Assembly: GCF_003970695.1 (NCBI RefSeq)
Contig: NZ_CP034570.1
Span: forward strand, 2,666,001-2,730,000
DNA length: 64,000 bases
From: Maribacter sp. MJ134
Lineage (GTDB): Bacteria; Bacteroidota; Bacteroidia; Flavobacteriales; Flavobacteriaceae
Direction of reading: 5' to 3'
Below, piece by piece: positions 36,710 through 45,740 of the stretch. The notes under the pieces are model-generated. The model was given only the letters and a program-made list of their open reading frames with translations. It did no database searches and was not told where the DNA came from. Within the stretch, counting starts at the first letter, position 1. Every line of letters begins with the position of its first letter. Made by a program: the position numbers and the translations under genes.

Positions 36710-38206
36710 ATGCAGTCACTATCAAAACTTACATGTAGCTTTTTAGCATTGCTATGTATTACCTTAGGCCTTGCTCAAGAAAATGTTTTTCTAAGCAGGG
36801 ATTATTGGAAAGCCAACCCGTCCATAGATAAAATTGAAGCCGATATTTCCGAAGGGAACGATATAGCCCAGTTAAATGGAAATATGTTCGATGCGGTCTC
36901 CTATGCCCTACTTGCAGAAACGGATAATTCCATTGTCAAGTACCTATTAACCAAAAAAGGAAACGAAGTGGATAAAATTACCCACGACGGAAGAACCTAT
37001 ATCTTTTGGGCAGCTTATCGTAATAATCTTGATATTGTAAAGTATTTAGTTGAAAATGGCGCCAAGGCAGATGTAAAGGATAGTCACGGTTATAATGTTA
37101 TCAATTTTGCTGCAAGAGCTGGCATAACGAATACAACGCTCTATGACTTTTTACTAAAACACAAGGCGGATATCAATGATGTAACGAACAATGGGGCAAA
37201 CGCGCTTTTATTGGTCGCTCCTTCTGTTTTGGATTATGCTACTATAGCCTATTTCAATATGAAAGGGCTGGATTTAGAAAGTACTGACGATGAAGGAAAC
37301 AATCTCTTTCACTATGCCGCACGTGGAGGAAATATTGAATTACTGAAAAAATTGATTGAAAAAGGGCTGTCCTACAATTCTTTGAACAAATTAGGTGGTA
37401 ACGCCATCTTAATGGCAAGCCAAGGTGCAGACCAATTAAAAGACGGATTGACTACTTTCAAATATCTAGAAAATCTAGGCTTAGAGGCCAATATTACAGA
37501 TAAACAAGGGCGTAATCCTCTACATGCTATAGCCTACAAAAGTGATGACCTTTCTTTGTTCGAGTATTTTATTGAAAAAGGTGTTGATGTTAATAAACAA
37601 GACAAAGGCGGTGATTCTCCCTTTATGAACGCGGCTAACAGCAATACCTTAAGCGTAGTAGAATTTTTGTTCGATTACGTGGAAGACATCAATACAAAAG
37701 ATGAAAATGGACGCTCTGCACTTGCCATGGCCGTAAACAGAAATAGTGCTGATATTGTTAAATATCTGCTGCAAAAAGGAGCAGATAGTAAAACAGTTGA
37801 TGTCAAGGGAAATTCATTGGCCTACTACCTTATGAATTCTTTTAACGCCAAAAAACCTGAGGTTTTCGAGGCCAAGCTAAAGGCACTTCAAAAAAGCGGT
37901 TTGGTCATGACAACCGCACAGAATAATGGGAACACCTTACTCCATTTAGCCGCAAAAGAAAATGACCTAACACTTTTAAAGCGTTTAGAAAAGTTTAATA
38001 TTGGCATTAATCAAAGAAACAATGATGGCAACACGGCATTGCACCTAGCCGCAATGAGCAGTCATAACGAGACTATTTTAAAATATCTCATTGCCCAAGG
38101 CGCGGACAAATCATTGAAAACCGAGTTTGAAGAAACGGTCTATGATCTAGTTAGTGAAAACGAACTTCTAAGAGAACAGCTCAACATTCTAGACTACTTG
38201 AAATAA
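36710..38206 (+). CDS. Secreted ankyrin-repeat protein of the heme locus
   Basis: A signal peptide (LTCSFLALLCITLGLAQ) precedes roughly 12 ankyrin repeats of about 33 residues, such as DGRTYIFWAAYRNNLDIVKYLVENGA, DEGNNLFHYAARGGNIELLKKLIEKG, and NDGNTALHLAAMSSHNETILKYLIAQGA. They form a protein-binding solenoid in the periplasm. The steady association of such a protein with TonB/HmuY, DUF2271 and PepSY genes in flavobacteria (from memory) points to an assembly or scaffold role. No catalytic motif is visible. Confidence 0.88.
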   Translation: MQSLSKLTCSFLALLCITLGLAQENVFLSRDYWKANPSIDKIEADISEGNDIAQLNGNMFDAVSYALLAETDNSIVKYLLTKKGNEVDKITHDGRTYIFWAAYRNNLDIVKYLVENGAKADVKDSHGYNVINFAARAGITNTTLYDFLLKHKADINDVTNNGANALLLVAPSVLDYATIAYFNMKGLDLESTDDEGNNLFHYAARGGNIELLKKLIEKGLSYNSLNKLGGNAILMASQGADQLKDGLTTFKYLENLGLEANITDKQGRNPLHAIAYKSDDLSLFEYFIEKGVDVNKQDKGGDSPFMNAANSNTLSVVEFLFDYVEDINTKDENGRSALAMAVNRNSADIVKYLLQKGADSKTVDVKGNSLAYYLMNSFNAKKPEVFEAKLKALQKSGLVMTTAQNNGNTLLHLAAKENDLTLLKRLEKFNIGINQRNNDGNTALHLAAMSSHNETILKYLIAQGADKSLKTEFEETVYDLVSENELLREQLNILDYLK

Positions 38207-38223
38207 ATTATTACATCAAGAAG

Positions 38224-38709
38224 ATGAAAAAGTTAATTACACTTCTATTTGTTTTGTCCTTATTCGGAATCTTAGGTTTTATACAACCTAAAGAGACCGT
38301 CAATTATAAATGCATGATTCAACTAACGAATTATTCAGGAGAAGGCGCTTACGTGGTAGTATCATTGTTAGATACTGAAGGTGAATATGAGGAAACCCTT
38401 TACATACAAGGGGATGATAAGGAATGGTACCGAGACCTTGAAGAGTGGTGGAAAAACGTATATGGTATCAAAAGACCGGATGTTGATGCTATAGTGGGAG
38501 AAACTGTCACTGGTGGTCAACGAAAGATGACAGTTCTAAAAATACCATCGGATAAAATAGACGCCGGATATAAGATACGCTTTGAGTCGGCCGTTGAAGA
38601 TCAGGAATACTATAAAGATGATGTGGAATTTGATCTTACTGCCACTAACTTAAAATCTAAAAAAGAAGGAAAAGGTTTTATTAGATACGTGCGTATGATA
38701 CCTCAATAA
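38224..38709 (+). CDS. DUF2271 family periplasmic protein
   Basis: The N-terminal hydrophobic stretch (LITLLFVLSLFGILGFI) is a signal peptide or anchor. The body shows QLTNYSGEGAYVVVSLLDTEGEYEETLYIQGDDKEWY and VGETVTGGQRKMTVLKI, the DUF2271 pattern. DUF2271 genes usually accompany PepSY-domain flavoreductases, as here (11 bases before the next start). The protein may bind flavin or deliver a redox partner in the periplasm, but this is not established. Confidence 0.8.
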   Translation: MKKLITLLFVLSLFGILGFIQPKETVNYKCMIQLTNYSGEGAYVVVSLLDTEGEYEETLYIQGDDKEWYRDLEEWWKNVYGIKRPDVDAIVGETVTGGQRKMTVLKIPSDKIDAGYKIRFESAVEDQEYYKDDVEFDLTATNLKSKKEGKGFIRYVRMIPQ

Positions 38710-38720
38710 AATAAGGCATA

Positions 38721-40919
38721 ATGACCATCTCTATCTGGAGATATAGTCATCTTGTGCTGGCTATTACCTCATCGCTATTTTTATTTGTTGCCGCTATCAC
38801 GGGAGCAATTCTCGCGTTTGAACCTATTTCAGAGGCAAGCCGGCCAATCGCTAAAACTGATCTTAATAAGGTATCTATAGCCCAAACAGTTGCCGCACTA
38901 GATAAAAAATATGATGAAATACTTGATATAGAAGTAGATGCTAACGATTTTGTAATCGCATCGGTCATTACGCTTGATGGGTTGAACGAAAGAATTTACG
39001 TTAACCCAATTTCAGGAGAAAAACTAGGAATCCCAAAAGAGAAATCTGCCTTTTTTCAATGGACAACGAATCTACATCGTTCACTTTTTTTAAAAAGTAC
39101 TGGACGGTTTTTCGTAGGCTTTATCTCGTTTCTTCTTTGCCTTATTACCGTGACGGGATTCGTACTAATAGCGAAAAGACAAGGTGGAATCCGAAAAGTT
39201 TTTTCTAAATTTCAGAAAGATTATTTTGAGCAAAGGTATCATGTGATACTTGGACGATGGTTCATACTTCCTATAATCCTCGTTGCCACTACAGGTGTTT
39301 ATTTATCTGCGGAGAAATTTTCACTCTTGCCTGCTGATGATTTACAGCACGTAAGCACTGGAAAGGCAATAGCTAGTATTCCTGAAAGCAAGTTGAAATC
39401 CCTTCCCATTTTTGAAAATATTGTTCTTGGAAATGTTCGGTCACTTATTTATCCCTTTTCCGAAGCGCCAGAAGATTACTTTGAACTTGCACTGACCGAC
39501 CGTGAATTGTATGTAGACCAATATTCAGGTGAGACCTTGAGTGAAGCAAAATATCCCTTTGTGACCTTGGTATCTAGATTTAGTCTAACGCTTCATACAG
39601 GTCAGGGAAGTATTCTTTGGTCCATAGTGCTGTGCATAACAAGTCTTTCTTTGGTATTTTTCATGTACTCTGGTTTTGTGATGACCCTTAAAAGGAGAAA
39701 AAAAATAAAACCCGTAGTATCGCAAGAGAATAAGGATAATTGTGAATACATTCTTTTAGTAGGTTCAGAAACTGGAAGCACCAATGACTATGCCACCTTA
39801 TTTTATAACGCATTGACCAAAGCGGGAAAAAATGTTTTTAAGTCCGACCTAAATAACTATACCACGTATGACAGTGCGAAACATATCATCATTTTTACGG
39901 CAACCTACGGCGAGGGCGATGCACCAACGAATGCTCGTAATTTTATAAAGGTTTTCGACGCAGTTAGGCCAAGAAGCAATTTAAGTTTTAGCGTGTTGGG
40001 CTTTGGTTCCTTGGTATATCCTTATTATTGCAAGTTTGCGAAGGATATAGATTTTTTATTGGAAAAGAATGCCTTCTTCAAAAGACTACTCCCTTTATAT
40101 AAAGTAAACAATCAATCTTTTGAAGCCTTTAAAGATTGGTCATCTGAATGGAGTGCGGCAAACGGGGTATCATTACAAATAAATCAACTTAAGAAAACCA
40201 TTAGGCCGTTAAAAACGAAACCCTTCAAGGTAATGGACAAAAGTCCTTTAAATGACAACACTTTTTTAATACGCCTTCGTCCTGCAAACAAGATTAAATT
40301 TCAGTCGGGGGACCTATTGGCATATCAACCTAAAGAAGAAGAGATACCCCGACTATATTCTGTTGCGAGAATACAGAATGATGTTCTCCTGAGTATTAAA
40401 AAGCATGAGTTTGGTATTTGTTCCAATTACTTTCATCAGCTTTCCAAAAACGACACGGTAAATGCCGCAATTCAAAAAAATAAGGCGTTTCGTTTTCCAA
40501 AGCATGCCAAAGAGCTAGTGTGTATTGCCAACGGTACGGGCATAGCTCCGTTTTTAGGAATTATAGATGAAAATGAAAAACAGATACCCATACAGTTATT
40601 TTGGGGTGGAAAAACTAGCACTTCTTTTGACCCCTATAGAGAAATTATAGACAGCTCTTTGAATGCTAAAAAACTTACCAGTGTTCAGTTAGCCTTATCA
40701 CAAGAGTATCAAGAAAAAACTTATGTTCAGGACCTACTTCAGCAAGAAGCTGAAAGTATAGCTCATAAGCTACAATCGGGTGCGGTATTCATGATTTGTG
40801 GTTCTGTGGCGATGCAAAAGCAAGTGTTGTCCATATTGGAGGTAATTGCCACTGACCAACTAAAAACGCCACTAAACGAGTTTGAAAATAACGGACAATT
40901 AAAAATGGATTGTTATTAA
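38721..40919 (+). CDS. PepSY-flavodoxin-FNR fusion, membrane iron/heme reductase
   Basis: The first ~330 residues contain four membrane helices and PepSY-like segments (SHLVLAITSSLFLFVAAITGAILAFEP, TNLHRSLFLKSTGRFFVGF). A flavodoxin domain begins near residue 342 (YILLVGSETGSTNDYATLFYNAL, then FTATYGEGDAPTNA). A ferredoxin-NADP reductase module follows: FAD motif RLYSVARI, then GICSNYF, and NADP site ANGTGIAPFLGII. The layout predicts electron transfer from cytoplasmic NADPH across the inner membrane to reduce ferric iron or heme iron in the periplasm. Complete at 732 residues. It closes the heme operon. Confidence 0.88.
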   Translation: MTISIWRYSHLVLAITSSLFLFVAAITGAILAFEPISEASRPIAKTDLNKVSIAQTVAALDKKYDEILDIEVDANDFVIASVITLDGLNERIYVNPISGEKLGIPKEKSAFFQWTTNLHRSLFLKSTGRFFVGFISFLLCLITVTGFVLIAKRQGGIRKVFSKFQKDYFEQRYHVILGRWFILPIILVATTGVYLSAEKFSLLPADDLQHVSTGKAIASIPESKLKSLPIFENIVLGNVRSLIYPFSEAPEDYFELALTDRELYVDQYSGETLSEAKYPFVTLVSRFSLTLHTGQGSILWSIVLCITSLSLVFFMYSGFVMTLKRRKKIKPVVSQENKDNCEYILLVGSETGSTNDYATLFYNALTKAGKNVFKSDLNNYTTYDSAKHIIIFTATYGEGDAPTNARNFIKVFDAVRPRSNLSFSVLGFGSLVYPYYCKFAKDIDFLLEKNAFFKRLLPLYKVNNQSFEAFKDWSSEWSAANGVSLQINQLKKTIRPLKTKPFKVMDKSPLNDNTFLIRLRPANKIKFQSGDLLAYQPKEEEIPRLYSVARIQNDVLLSIKKHEFGICSNYFHQLSKNDTVNAAIQKNKAFRFPKHAKELVCIANGTGIAPFLGIIDENEKQIPIQLFWGGKTSTSFDPYREIIDSSLNAKKLTSVQLALSQEYQEKTYVQDLLQQEAESIAHKLQSGAVFMICGSVAMQKQVLSILEVIATDQLKTPLNEFENNGQLKMDCY

Positions 40920-40971
40920 ACAAATCAATGATTTAGCTTAATATTTCCATACTGCTATTACAAATCAATGA
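40920..40971 (+). repeat. 12-bp direct repeat upstream of flexirubin block 2
   Basis: ACAAATCAATGA occurs at 40920-40931 and again at 40960-40971, a period of 40 bases (about four helical turns). It lies between the PepSY gene and the ABC transporter genes, where the promoter of block 2 is expected. Purpose unknown. Confidence 0.4.
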
Positions 40972-41054
40972 AAAACTACGTTTTGTTAAGAGGTATTCAA
41001 TAATTTTATCTCTATCGTACTTTTAAATTTTACTGTACCTTAGTTTGCAACTAG

Positions 41055-41798
41055 ATGATTACAATCAACCAACTCTCTAAGAAATACAAAGAGGCCGAAC
41101 AGTTTTCGGTCTCTAAATTGAATTTGGAAATTCTTGACGGAGAGATTTTTGGTCTATTGGGCCCCAACGGAGCGGGAAAAACCACCCTAATTTCTATGTT
41201 AAGCGGCCTTATAAAACCTACTTCTGGTTCCTTTAATATTAACGGGCTTGACTATTCCAACAGCAAAAAAGAATTAAAAAAGCACATCGGCATAGTCCCA
41301 CAAGAATATGCCCTATACCCCGATTTGACAGCGGTAGAAAACCTTAATTATTTTGGAGCTATGTACGGGTTAAAAGGTTCTGATTTCACCAATTCAGTTC
41401 AAGAACATCTGAGTATTCTTGGGCTGTCCGATTTTGCTCGTAAAAAAATAAAATCCTATTCCGGTGGTATGAAAAGAAGGGTAAATCTTATAGCGAGTAT
41501 CCTTCACAAGCCTAAAGTCCTCTTTTTAGATGAGCCAACGGTTGGTGTAGATGTACAGTCCAAAACCGTCATTATTGACTATTTGAAAGAATTGAACCAT
41601 AACGGCACAACAATTATTTACACCTCGCACCACTTAAACGAAGCAGAACATTTCTGTACCCGTGTAGGCATTATAGACCATGGCGAATTGGTAGGTGTTG
41701 GCACGCCAAAAGACTTAATCGCTAAACAAAAAGATGCAGAACACTTAGAGGATGTGTTTCTGGCACTAACCGGTAAAGCCTTAAGGGACCATGTATAA
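41055..41798 (+). CDS. ABC transporter ATP-binding protein
   Basis: Walker A GPNGAGKTT (about residues 36-44), the signature YSGGMKRR, Walker B VLFLDEPTVG and the switch His in IYTSHHLNEAEHF are all intact. Together with the overlapping permease gene it forms an ABC-2-type exporter of the drug/lipid/polysaccharide class. In flexirubin and aryl-polyene loci such exporters are thought to move pigment or its lipid precursor across the inner membrane. It is the first gene of block 2. The ATG at 41055 lies eight bases after a TTTG, so the leader may be very short. Confidence 0.92.
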   Translation: MITINQLSKKYKEAEQFSVSKLNLEILDGEIFGLLGPNGAGKTTLISMLSGLIKPTSGSFNINGLDYSNSKKELKKHIGIVPQEYALYPDLTAVENLNYFGAMYGLKGSDFTNSVQEHLSILGLSDFARKKIKSYSGGMKRRVNLIASILHKPKVLFLDEPTVGVDVQSKTVIIDYLKELNHNGTTIIYTSHHLNEAEHFCTRVGIIDHGELVGVGTPKDLIAKQKDAEHLEDVFLALTGKALRDHV

Positions 41799-43053
41799 AC
41801 TTTGGGTCTCCACATATAAAGAACTGCTACTTCTTACCAGAGACTTGGGCGGTTTGGCCGTACTTTTTATAATGCCCCTACTACTGGTGATTACCATTAC
41901 CGTTATCCAAGACAATACCTTTAAAATTATTCAGGAAAACAAAATCCCAATACTACTCGTAGATATGGATAAAGGTAATGTCTCCGACCAGGTCAAAGAA
42001 AGCTTAGTAGCCTCCAACCTATTTGACGTCATCGTAGAAAAAGATGAAGGTCGGGCGCAAAATCTCGTACAGACGGGAACGTATCAATTAGCGGTCATCC
42101 TTCCACAAAACCTTTCTAAGGATTTAGATTTAAAAATCGCTAGCAACGTTGAAGGAATTTTGGCCAAATTCGGCGTAGAAGAAGAGAAGCTTCCTAATAC
42201 TCCGATAGCGAACAAAGAAATTAGATTGTATTTTGACCCTGCCAGTCAACAATCCTTCAAAAGTTCTGTACGTAATAATATTGACAAGATGATTGCGCAA
42301 ATTGAAAGTCAGTCTATCTACAAAGCCTTTCAGCAAGAATTAGGAGAAGATGATACCGAACCCTTTTTTGAAACGGAAAGTTTTATCTCGTTCAGGGAGA
42401 TCATCCCAAACGCGGACAAACAGGCCTCCATTCCAAATTCCACGCAACACAATATCCCAGCTTGGACGCTATTTGCTATCTTTTTTATAATCCTGCCCTT
42501 GTCCATAAACATGGTAAAGGAAAAAAATCAGGGAACTTTTGTGCGCCTACGGACTCAACCGGTTTCTTATGCCATTGTTTTAGGCGGTAAGGCCCTTATT
42601 TTTTTAGCAGTGGCCCTATTACAATTTGCGCTGATGCTTTTGTTAGGCATCTATTTGTTCCCTTTAATAGACCTCCCAAAATTAGAGGTTGCCGGGAGGT
42701 TACCCTTACTTTTTATTGTTGCATTTTTTGCAGGATTGGCGGCAGTGGGCCTAGGTTTACTTTTAGGCACAATCGCCAAATCCCAAGAACAGTCTGCACC
42801 TTTTGGCGCAACCTTCGTAGTTATTTTAGCGGCAATCGGAGGCGTTTGGGTTCCCGTATTTGCCATGCCAAAATTCATGCAGGTCATCTCAAACGTATCA
42901 CCTATGAATTGGGGACTAAATGCCTTTTATGACGTATTTTTACGCCATGTTGGATTTTTAGAAATCATTCCGGAAATCTCACTCCTGTTTCTGTTCTTTA
43001 TAGGAACAAGCCTTATTGCAATTATCTACAATGAAAGAAAAAATGCAGTCTAA
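41791..43053 (+). CDS. ABC-2 type transporter permease
   Basis: A first helix (LAVLFIMPLLLVITITVI) is followed by a large extracytoplasmic domain (about residues 45-220) and five more helices (TLFAIFFIILPLSINMVKEKNQGTFVRLR, ALIFLAVALLQFALMLLLGIYLF, LFIVAFFAGLAAVGLGLLLGT and others). This is the DrrB/YhfH-like ABC-2 layout. It overlaps the ATPase gene by eight bases and the thioesterase gene by 23 bases, so all three are probably co-translated. The cargo is not known; pigment precursor or glycolipid fits the context. Confidence 0.92.
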   Translation: MYKLWVSTYKELLLLTRDLGGLAVLFIMPLLLVITITVIQDNTFKIIQENKIPILLVDMDKGNVSDQVKESLVASNLFDVIVEKDEGRAQNLVQTGTYQLAVILPQNLSKDLDLKIASNVEGILAKFGVEEEKLPNTPIANKEIRLYFDPASQQSFKSSVRNNIDKMIAQIESQSIYKAFQQELGEDDTEPFFETESFISFREIIPNADKQASIPNSTQHNIPAWTLFAIFFIILPLSINMVKEKNQGTFVRLRTQPVSYAIVLGGKALIFLAVALLQFALMLLLGIYLFPLIDLPKLEVAGRLPLLFIVAFFAGLAAVGLGLLLGTIAKSQEQSAPFGATFVVILAAIGGVWVPVFAMPKFMQVISNVSPMNWGLNAFYDVFLRHVGFLEIIPEISLLFLFFIGTSLIAIIYNERKNAV

Positions 43054-43480
43054 AAAAGAAAAGGAAATCAGCTTTACGAGCAAAGTACGAGTTCGTTTCA
43101 CGGAGACAGATCCGTTGGGTATTGTCTGGCATGGAAATTATATTCAGTATTTTGAGGATGGGAGAGAAGCTTTTGGCAGACATCATGGCATCTCTTATTT
43201 GGATCAAAAAGAGCATAATTTTTCTACGCCTATCGTTAGTTCTTTCTGTGAACATAAACTGCCTTTGAAATATGGTGATGTTGCTGAAATCAAAACAACG
43301 TACATTGATTCTCCGGCAGCAAAAATGATTTTTAAGTATGAAATTCTAAATCCGGAAGGAAAAGTGGTCTGCACAGGAAAGACAGTACAGGTTTTTGTAG
43401 AACTTCATGGAAATTTATCCTTGGTCATTCCAAAATTCTTCTTGGATTGGAAAGAAAAAGTTGGCTTGCTAGATGGCTAA
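43031..43480 (+). CDS. Acyl-CoA/ACP thioesterase (YbgC/4-hydroxybenzoyl-CoA type hotdog)
   Basis: The hotdog fold begins at VRVRFTETDPLGIVWHGNYIQYFEDGREAFGR, with the catalytic Asp in TDPLGIVWHGNY typical of the YbgC/4HBT class. It would release a polyene acid or clear wrong intermediates from the ACP, like ApeK in aryl-polyene loci. The frame is open from 43016 with a TTG, but the ATG at 43031 is the better start; 43043 is also possible. The gene overlaps the permease and the next KS. Confidence 0.88.
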   Translation: MKEKMQSKKEKEISFTSKVRVRFTETDPLGIVWHGNYIQYFEDGREAFGRHHGISYLDQKEHNFSTPIVSSFCEHKLPLKYGDVAEIKTTYIDSPAAKMIFKYEILNPEGKVVCTGKTVQVFVELHGNLSLVIPKFFLDWKEKVGLLDG

Positions 43481-44624
43481 TATCTTCTTATCACATAACA
43501 ACATCGTTTCTGCTTATGGGTTTCATACCCAAGCGGCTATTTCTAAGGTAGAAAGTGAAGTATCTAGCCTTCAGCTTATAGAAGACAAACACATTCTTCC
43601 ACATCCTTTTTATGCATCACGAATTGACCAAAATCGGTTATTGGAAGAGTATCATAAATTAAGTCCAAAGGAAACCCATACAAGACTAGAGCAAATGCTC
43701 ATAGTTTCTTTATCGGATGCGCTATCGAAAGCCAATATTGAACTTAATGAAAGAGTCGGACTTATCATCTCGACCACGAAGGGAAACATAGATGTATTAG
43801 AAGAACGTAATCCTTTTCCGGAAGAGCGAGCATATCTCGGCGTTCTTGGTGCTAAAATCCAAAAATTCTTCGGGTTTAGAAATAAAGCTATTGTTCTTTC
43901 CAATGCATGCGTTTCCGGAGTATTGGCAGTGGCGGCCGCCAAACGATTTATCCAACAGGAAACTTATGACCATGTCTTTGTAATAGGTGGTGATTTGGTT
44001 ACTCAATTCATACTTTCGGGGTTTAACGCTTTTCAGGCTTTAAGTGATGCGCCCTGCCGTCCCTATTGTAACACAAGGACTGGCATCAATATTGGAGAGG
44101 TAGCTGCTAGTGTGCTGGTGACCAAAGATTCTAAGAAAGCAATACCTGAATCCGTTGCGGTGCTAGGCGAAGCTTCCTGTAATGATGCCAATCATATATC
44201 AGGTCCGTCAAGAACTGGGGAAGGTTTATACAAAAGTATTCAGATAGCATTGGCACAATCAGGGCTTTCCTCCACAGCAATAGACTATATTTCAGCACAT
44301 GGGACCGCCACACAGTTCAATGATGAAATGGAGGCAATCGCATTCAATAGGGCCGAAATGGGGAACACTCCTTTAAATAGTTTGAAGGGATATTTTGGGC
44401 ATACCCTCGGCGCTTCCGGATTATTGGAAACGATTATTGGCATGTATTCCTTACATCAGAATACCTTATTCGCTTCAAAAGGATTTCAAGAATTAGGAGT
44501 ATCAATGCCTTTAAACATCATACGAGAGACAAGGCATAAAGATATCCGTACTTTTTTAAAAACTGCGTCAGGATTTGGCGGCTGCAATACAGCGGTAATC
44601 TTTCAAAAAATTCAAGAATACTAG
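43473..44624 (+). CDS. Beta-ketoacyl synthase (ApeR-like)
   Basis: The protein has Cys146 in SNACVSGVLAVAAAK, His in SAHGTATQFNDEME and His in GYFGHTLGASGLLE, so the KS triad is complete. The C-terminus has GFGGCNTAVIF. It is a KAS I/II-like enzyme of about 383 residues, shorter at the N-terminus than FabF. In the pathway it should extend the chain, either the initial aryl condensation or the alkyl side chains. It overlaps the thioesterase gene by eight bases. Confidence 0.9.
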   Translation: MANIFLSHNNIVSAYGFHTQAAISKVESEVSSLQLIEDKHILPHPFYASRIDQNRLLEEYHKLSPKETHTRLEQMLIVSLSDALSKANIELNERVGLIISTTKGNIDVLEERNPFPEERAYLGVLGAKIQKFFGFRNKAIVLSNACVSGVLAVAAAKRFIQQETYDHVFVIGGDLVTQFILSGFNAFQALSDAPCRPYCNTRTGINIGEVAASVLVTKDSKKAIPESVAVLGEASCNDANHISGPSRTGEGLYKSIQIALAQSGLSSTAIDYISAHGTATQFNDEMEAIAFNRAEMGNTPLNSLKGYFGHTLGASGLLETIIGMYSLHQNTLFASKGFQELGVSMPLNIIRETRHKDIRTFLKTASGFGGCNTAVIFQKIQEY

Positions 44625-44672
44625 AAAATAAACGGGATAGTATTAAATTCGCCGTTAAAATTGTTCAGTAGC

Positions 44673-45734
44673 ATGTCAAAGAAAAATATAAAGGCCATAG
44701 ATGCGTTACAAGAGGCGCAAAAAATTGCCTTTGCCCCCTTTGTTTTTCAAACCACGGTTTCGTTAAAGAAACTTGGCGTTTTTGATTTTATTTTTGAAAA
44801 TAATGCCAAAGGTGGAGTAACCATATCGGAAATATCCGCAGCACTCTCTTTAACCGAGTACGGGTTAAGTGTACTTTTAGAGATTGCCGAAAGCGCAGAT
44901 ATCGTAAGTTTGGACGAAGACGGTAAATACGAACTCACCAAAATTGGCTATTTTTTAAGTTATAACCCAATGACCGAGGTGAATATGAATTTCACCCAAG
45001 ACGTTTGCTATCAAGGTCTTTTTCATCTCCAAGATGCGATTAAAGAAGGAAAGCCTGCTGGCTTAAAAGAACTAGGGGACTGGAAAACTGTTTACGAAGG
45101 ACTTTCACAATTAGAACCACAGGTACAACAATCATGGTTTGCTTTTGACCACTTCTATTCCGATGGAATTTTTGAGGAGGCCTTGCGGTTGGTTTTTAGA
45201 CATGAACCAAAACTGTTATTCGACATTGGCGGTAATACGGGAAAATTCGCCATACAATGCTGCACATATAACCCCGATGTACATATTCGGATTTTTGATT
45301 TGCCGGGGCAACTAAAAAAGGCCTTGCATAAAACGGCAGAGAAAGGTTTTGAAGATAGAGTAAGCGGTACAGCGATAGATTGGCTGTCCGACAATCCAGA
45401 AATCCCTCTTGGGGCCGATACTATTTGGATGAGTCAGTTCCTAGATTGTTTTTCCAAGGAGGAGATTCTAAAAATCTTAAAAACAGCGGTAAGAGCGATG
45501 GATTCTGATACGGAACTCATCATTATAGAAACCTATACAGACCGGCAAAAGTTTGGAAATGCAAAATTTACCCTGGAAGCCACTTCGTTATATTTTACGG
45601 CCATTGCAAACGGTAATAGCAAAATGTACAAGGCCACAGAACTTATTGCCTTGGCCAATGAAGCTGGCTTGGAAATAAAAGAGGACGTTAATTTAGGTGA
45701 ATTCCATACCTTGTTCGTTTGTAAAAAGATATAA
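44673..45734 (+). CDS. SAM-dependent methyltransferase (O-methyltransferase-like)
   Basis: An N-terminal winged-helix dimerisation region (about residues 10-95: FQTTVSLKKLGVFDFIFEN ... DGKYELTKIGYFLS) precedes the Rossmann domain with motif I LLFDIGGNTGKFAIQC (about residues 181-196), then RIFDLPGQLKKA and IWMSQFLDCFSKEEILKILK. This is the plant-like O-methyltransferase layout. Flexirubins can carry a methyl group on the aryl ring, so methylation of the aryl or phenol part is a sensible role; C-methylation cannot be excluded. A TTG at 44661 could start four residues earlier; ATG 44673 is preferred. Confidence 0.87.
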   Translation: MSKKNIKAIDALQEAQKIAFAPFVFQTTVSLKKLGVFDFIFENNAKGGVTISEISAALSLTEYGLSVLLEIAESADIVSLDEDGKYELTKIGYFLSYNPMTEVNMNFTQDVCYQGLFHLQDAIKEGKPAGLKELGDWKTVYEGLSQLEPQVQQSWFAFDHFYSDGIFEEALRLVFRHEPKLLFDIGGNTGKFAIQCCTYNPDVHIRIFDLPGQLKKALHKTAEKGFEDRVSGTAIDWLSDNPEIPLGADTIWMSQFLDCFSKEEILKILKTAVRAMDSDTELIIIETYTDRQKFGNAKFTLEATSLYFTAIANGNSKMYKATELIALANEAGLEIKEDVNLGEFHTLFVCKKI

Positions 45735-45740
45735 GTTCAT

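Noticed and set aside
36710..38206. Tandem repeats in the ankyrin gene as a possible CRISPR-like or non-coding repeat array
   Set aside because: The periodicity is about 99 bases, in frame, and follows the 33-residue ankyrin unit with variable DNA; no constant repeat with unique spacers is present.
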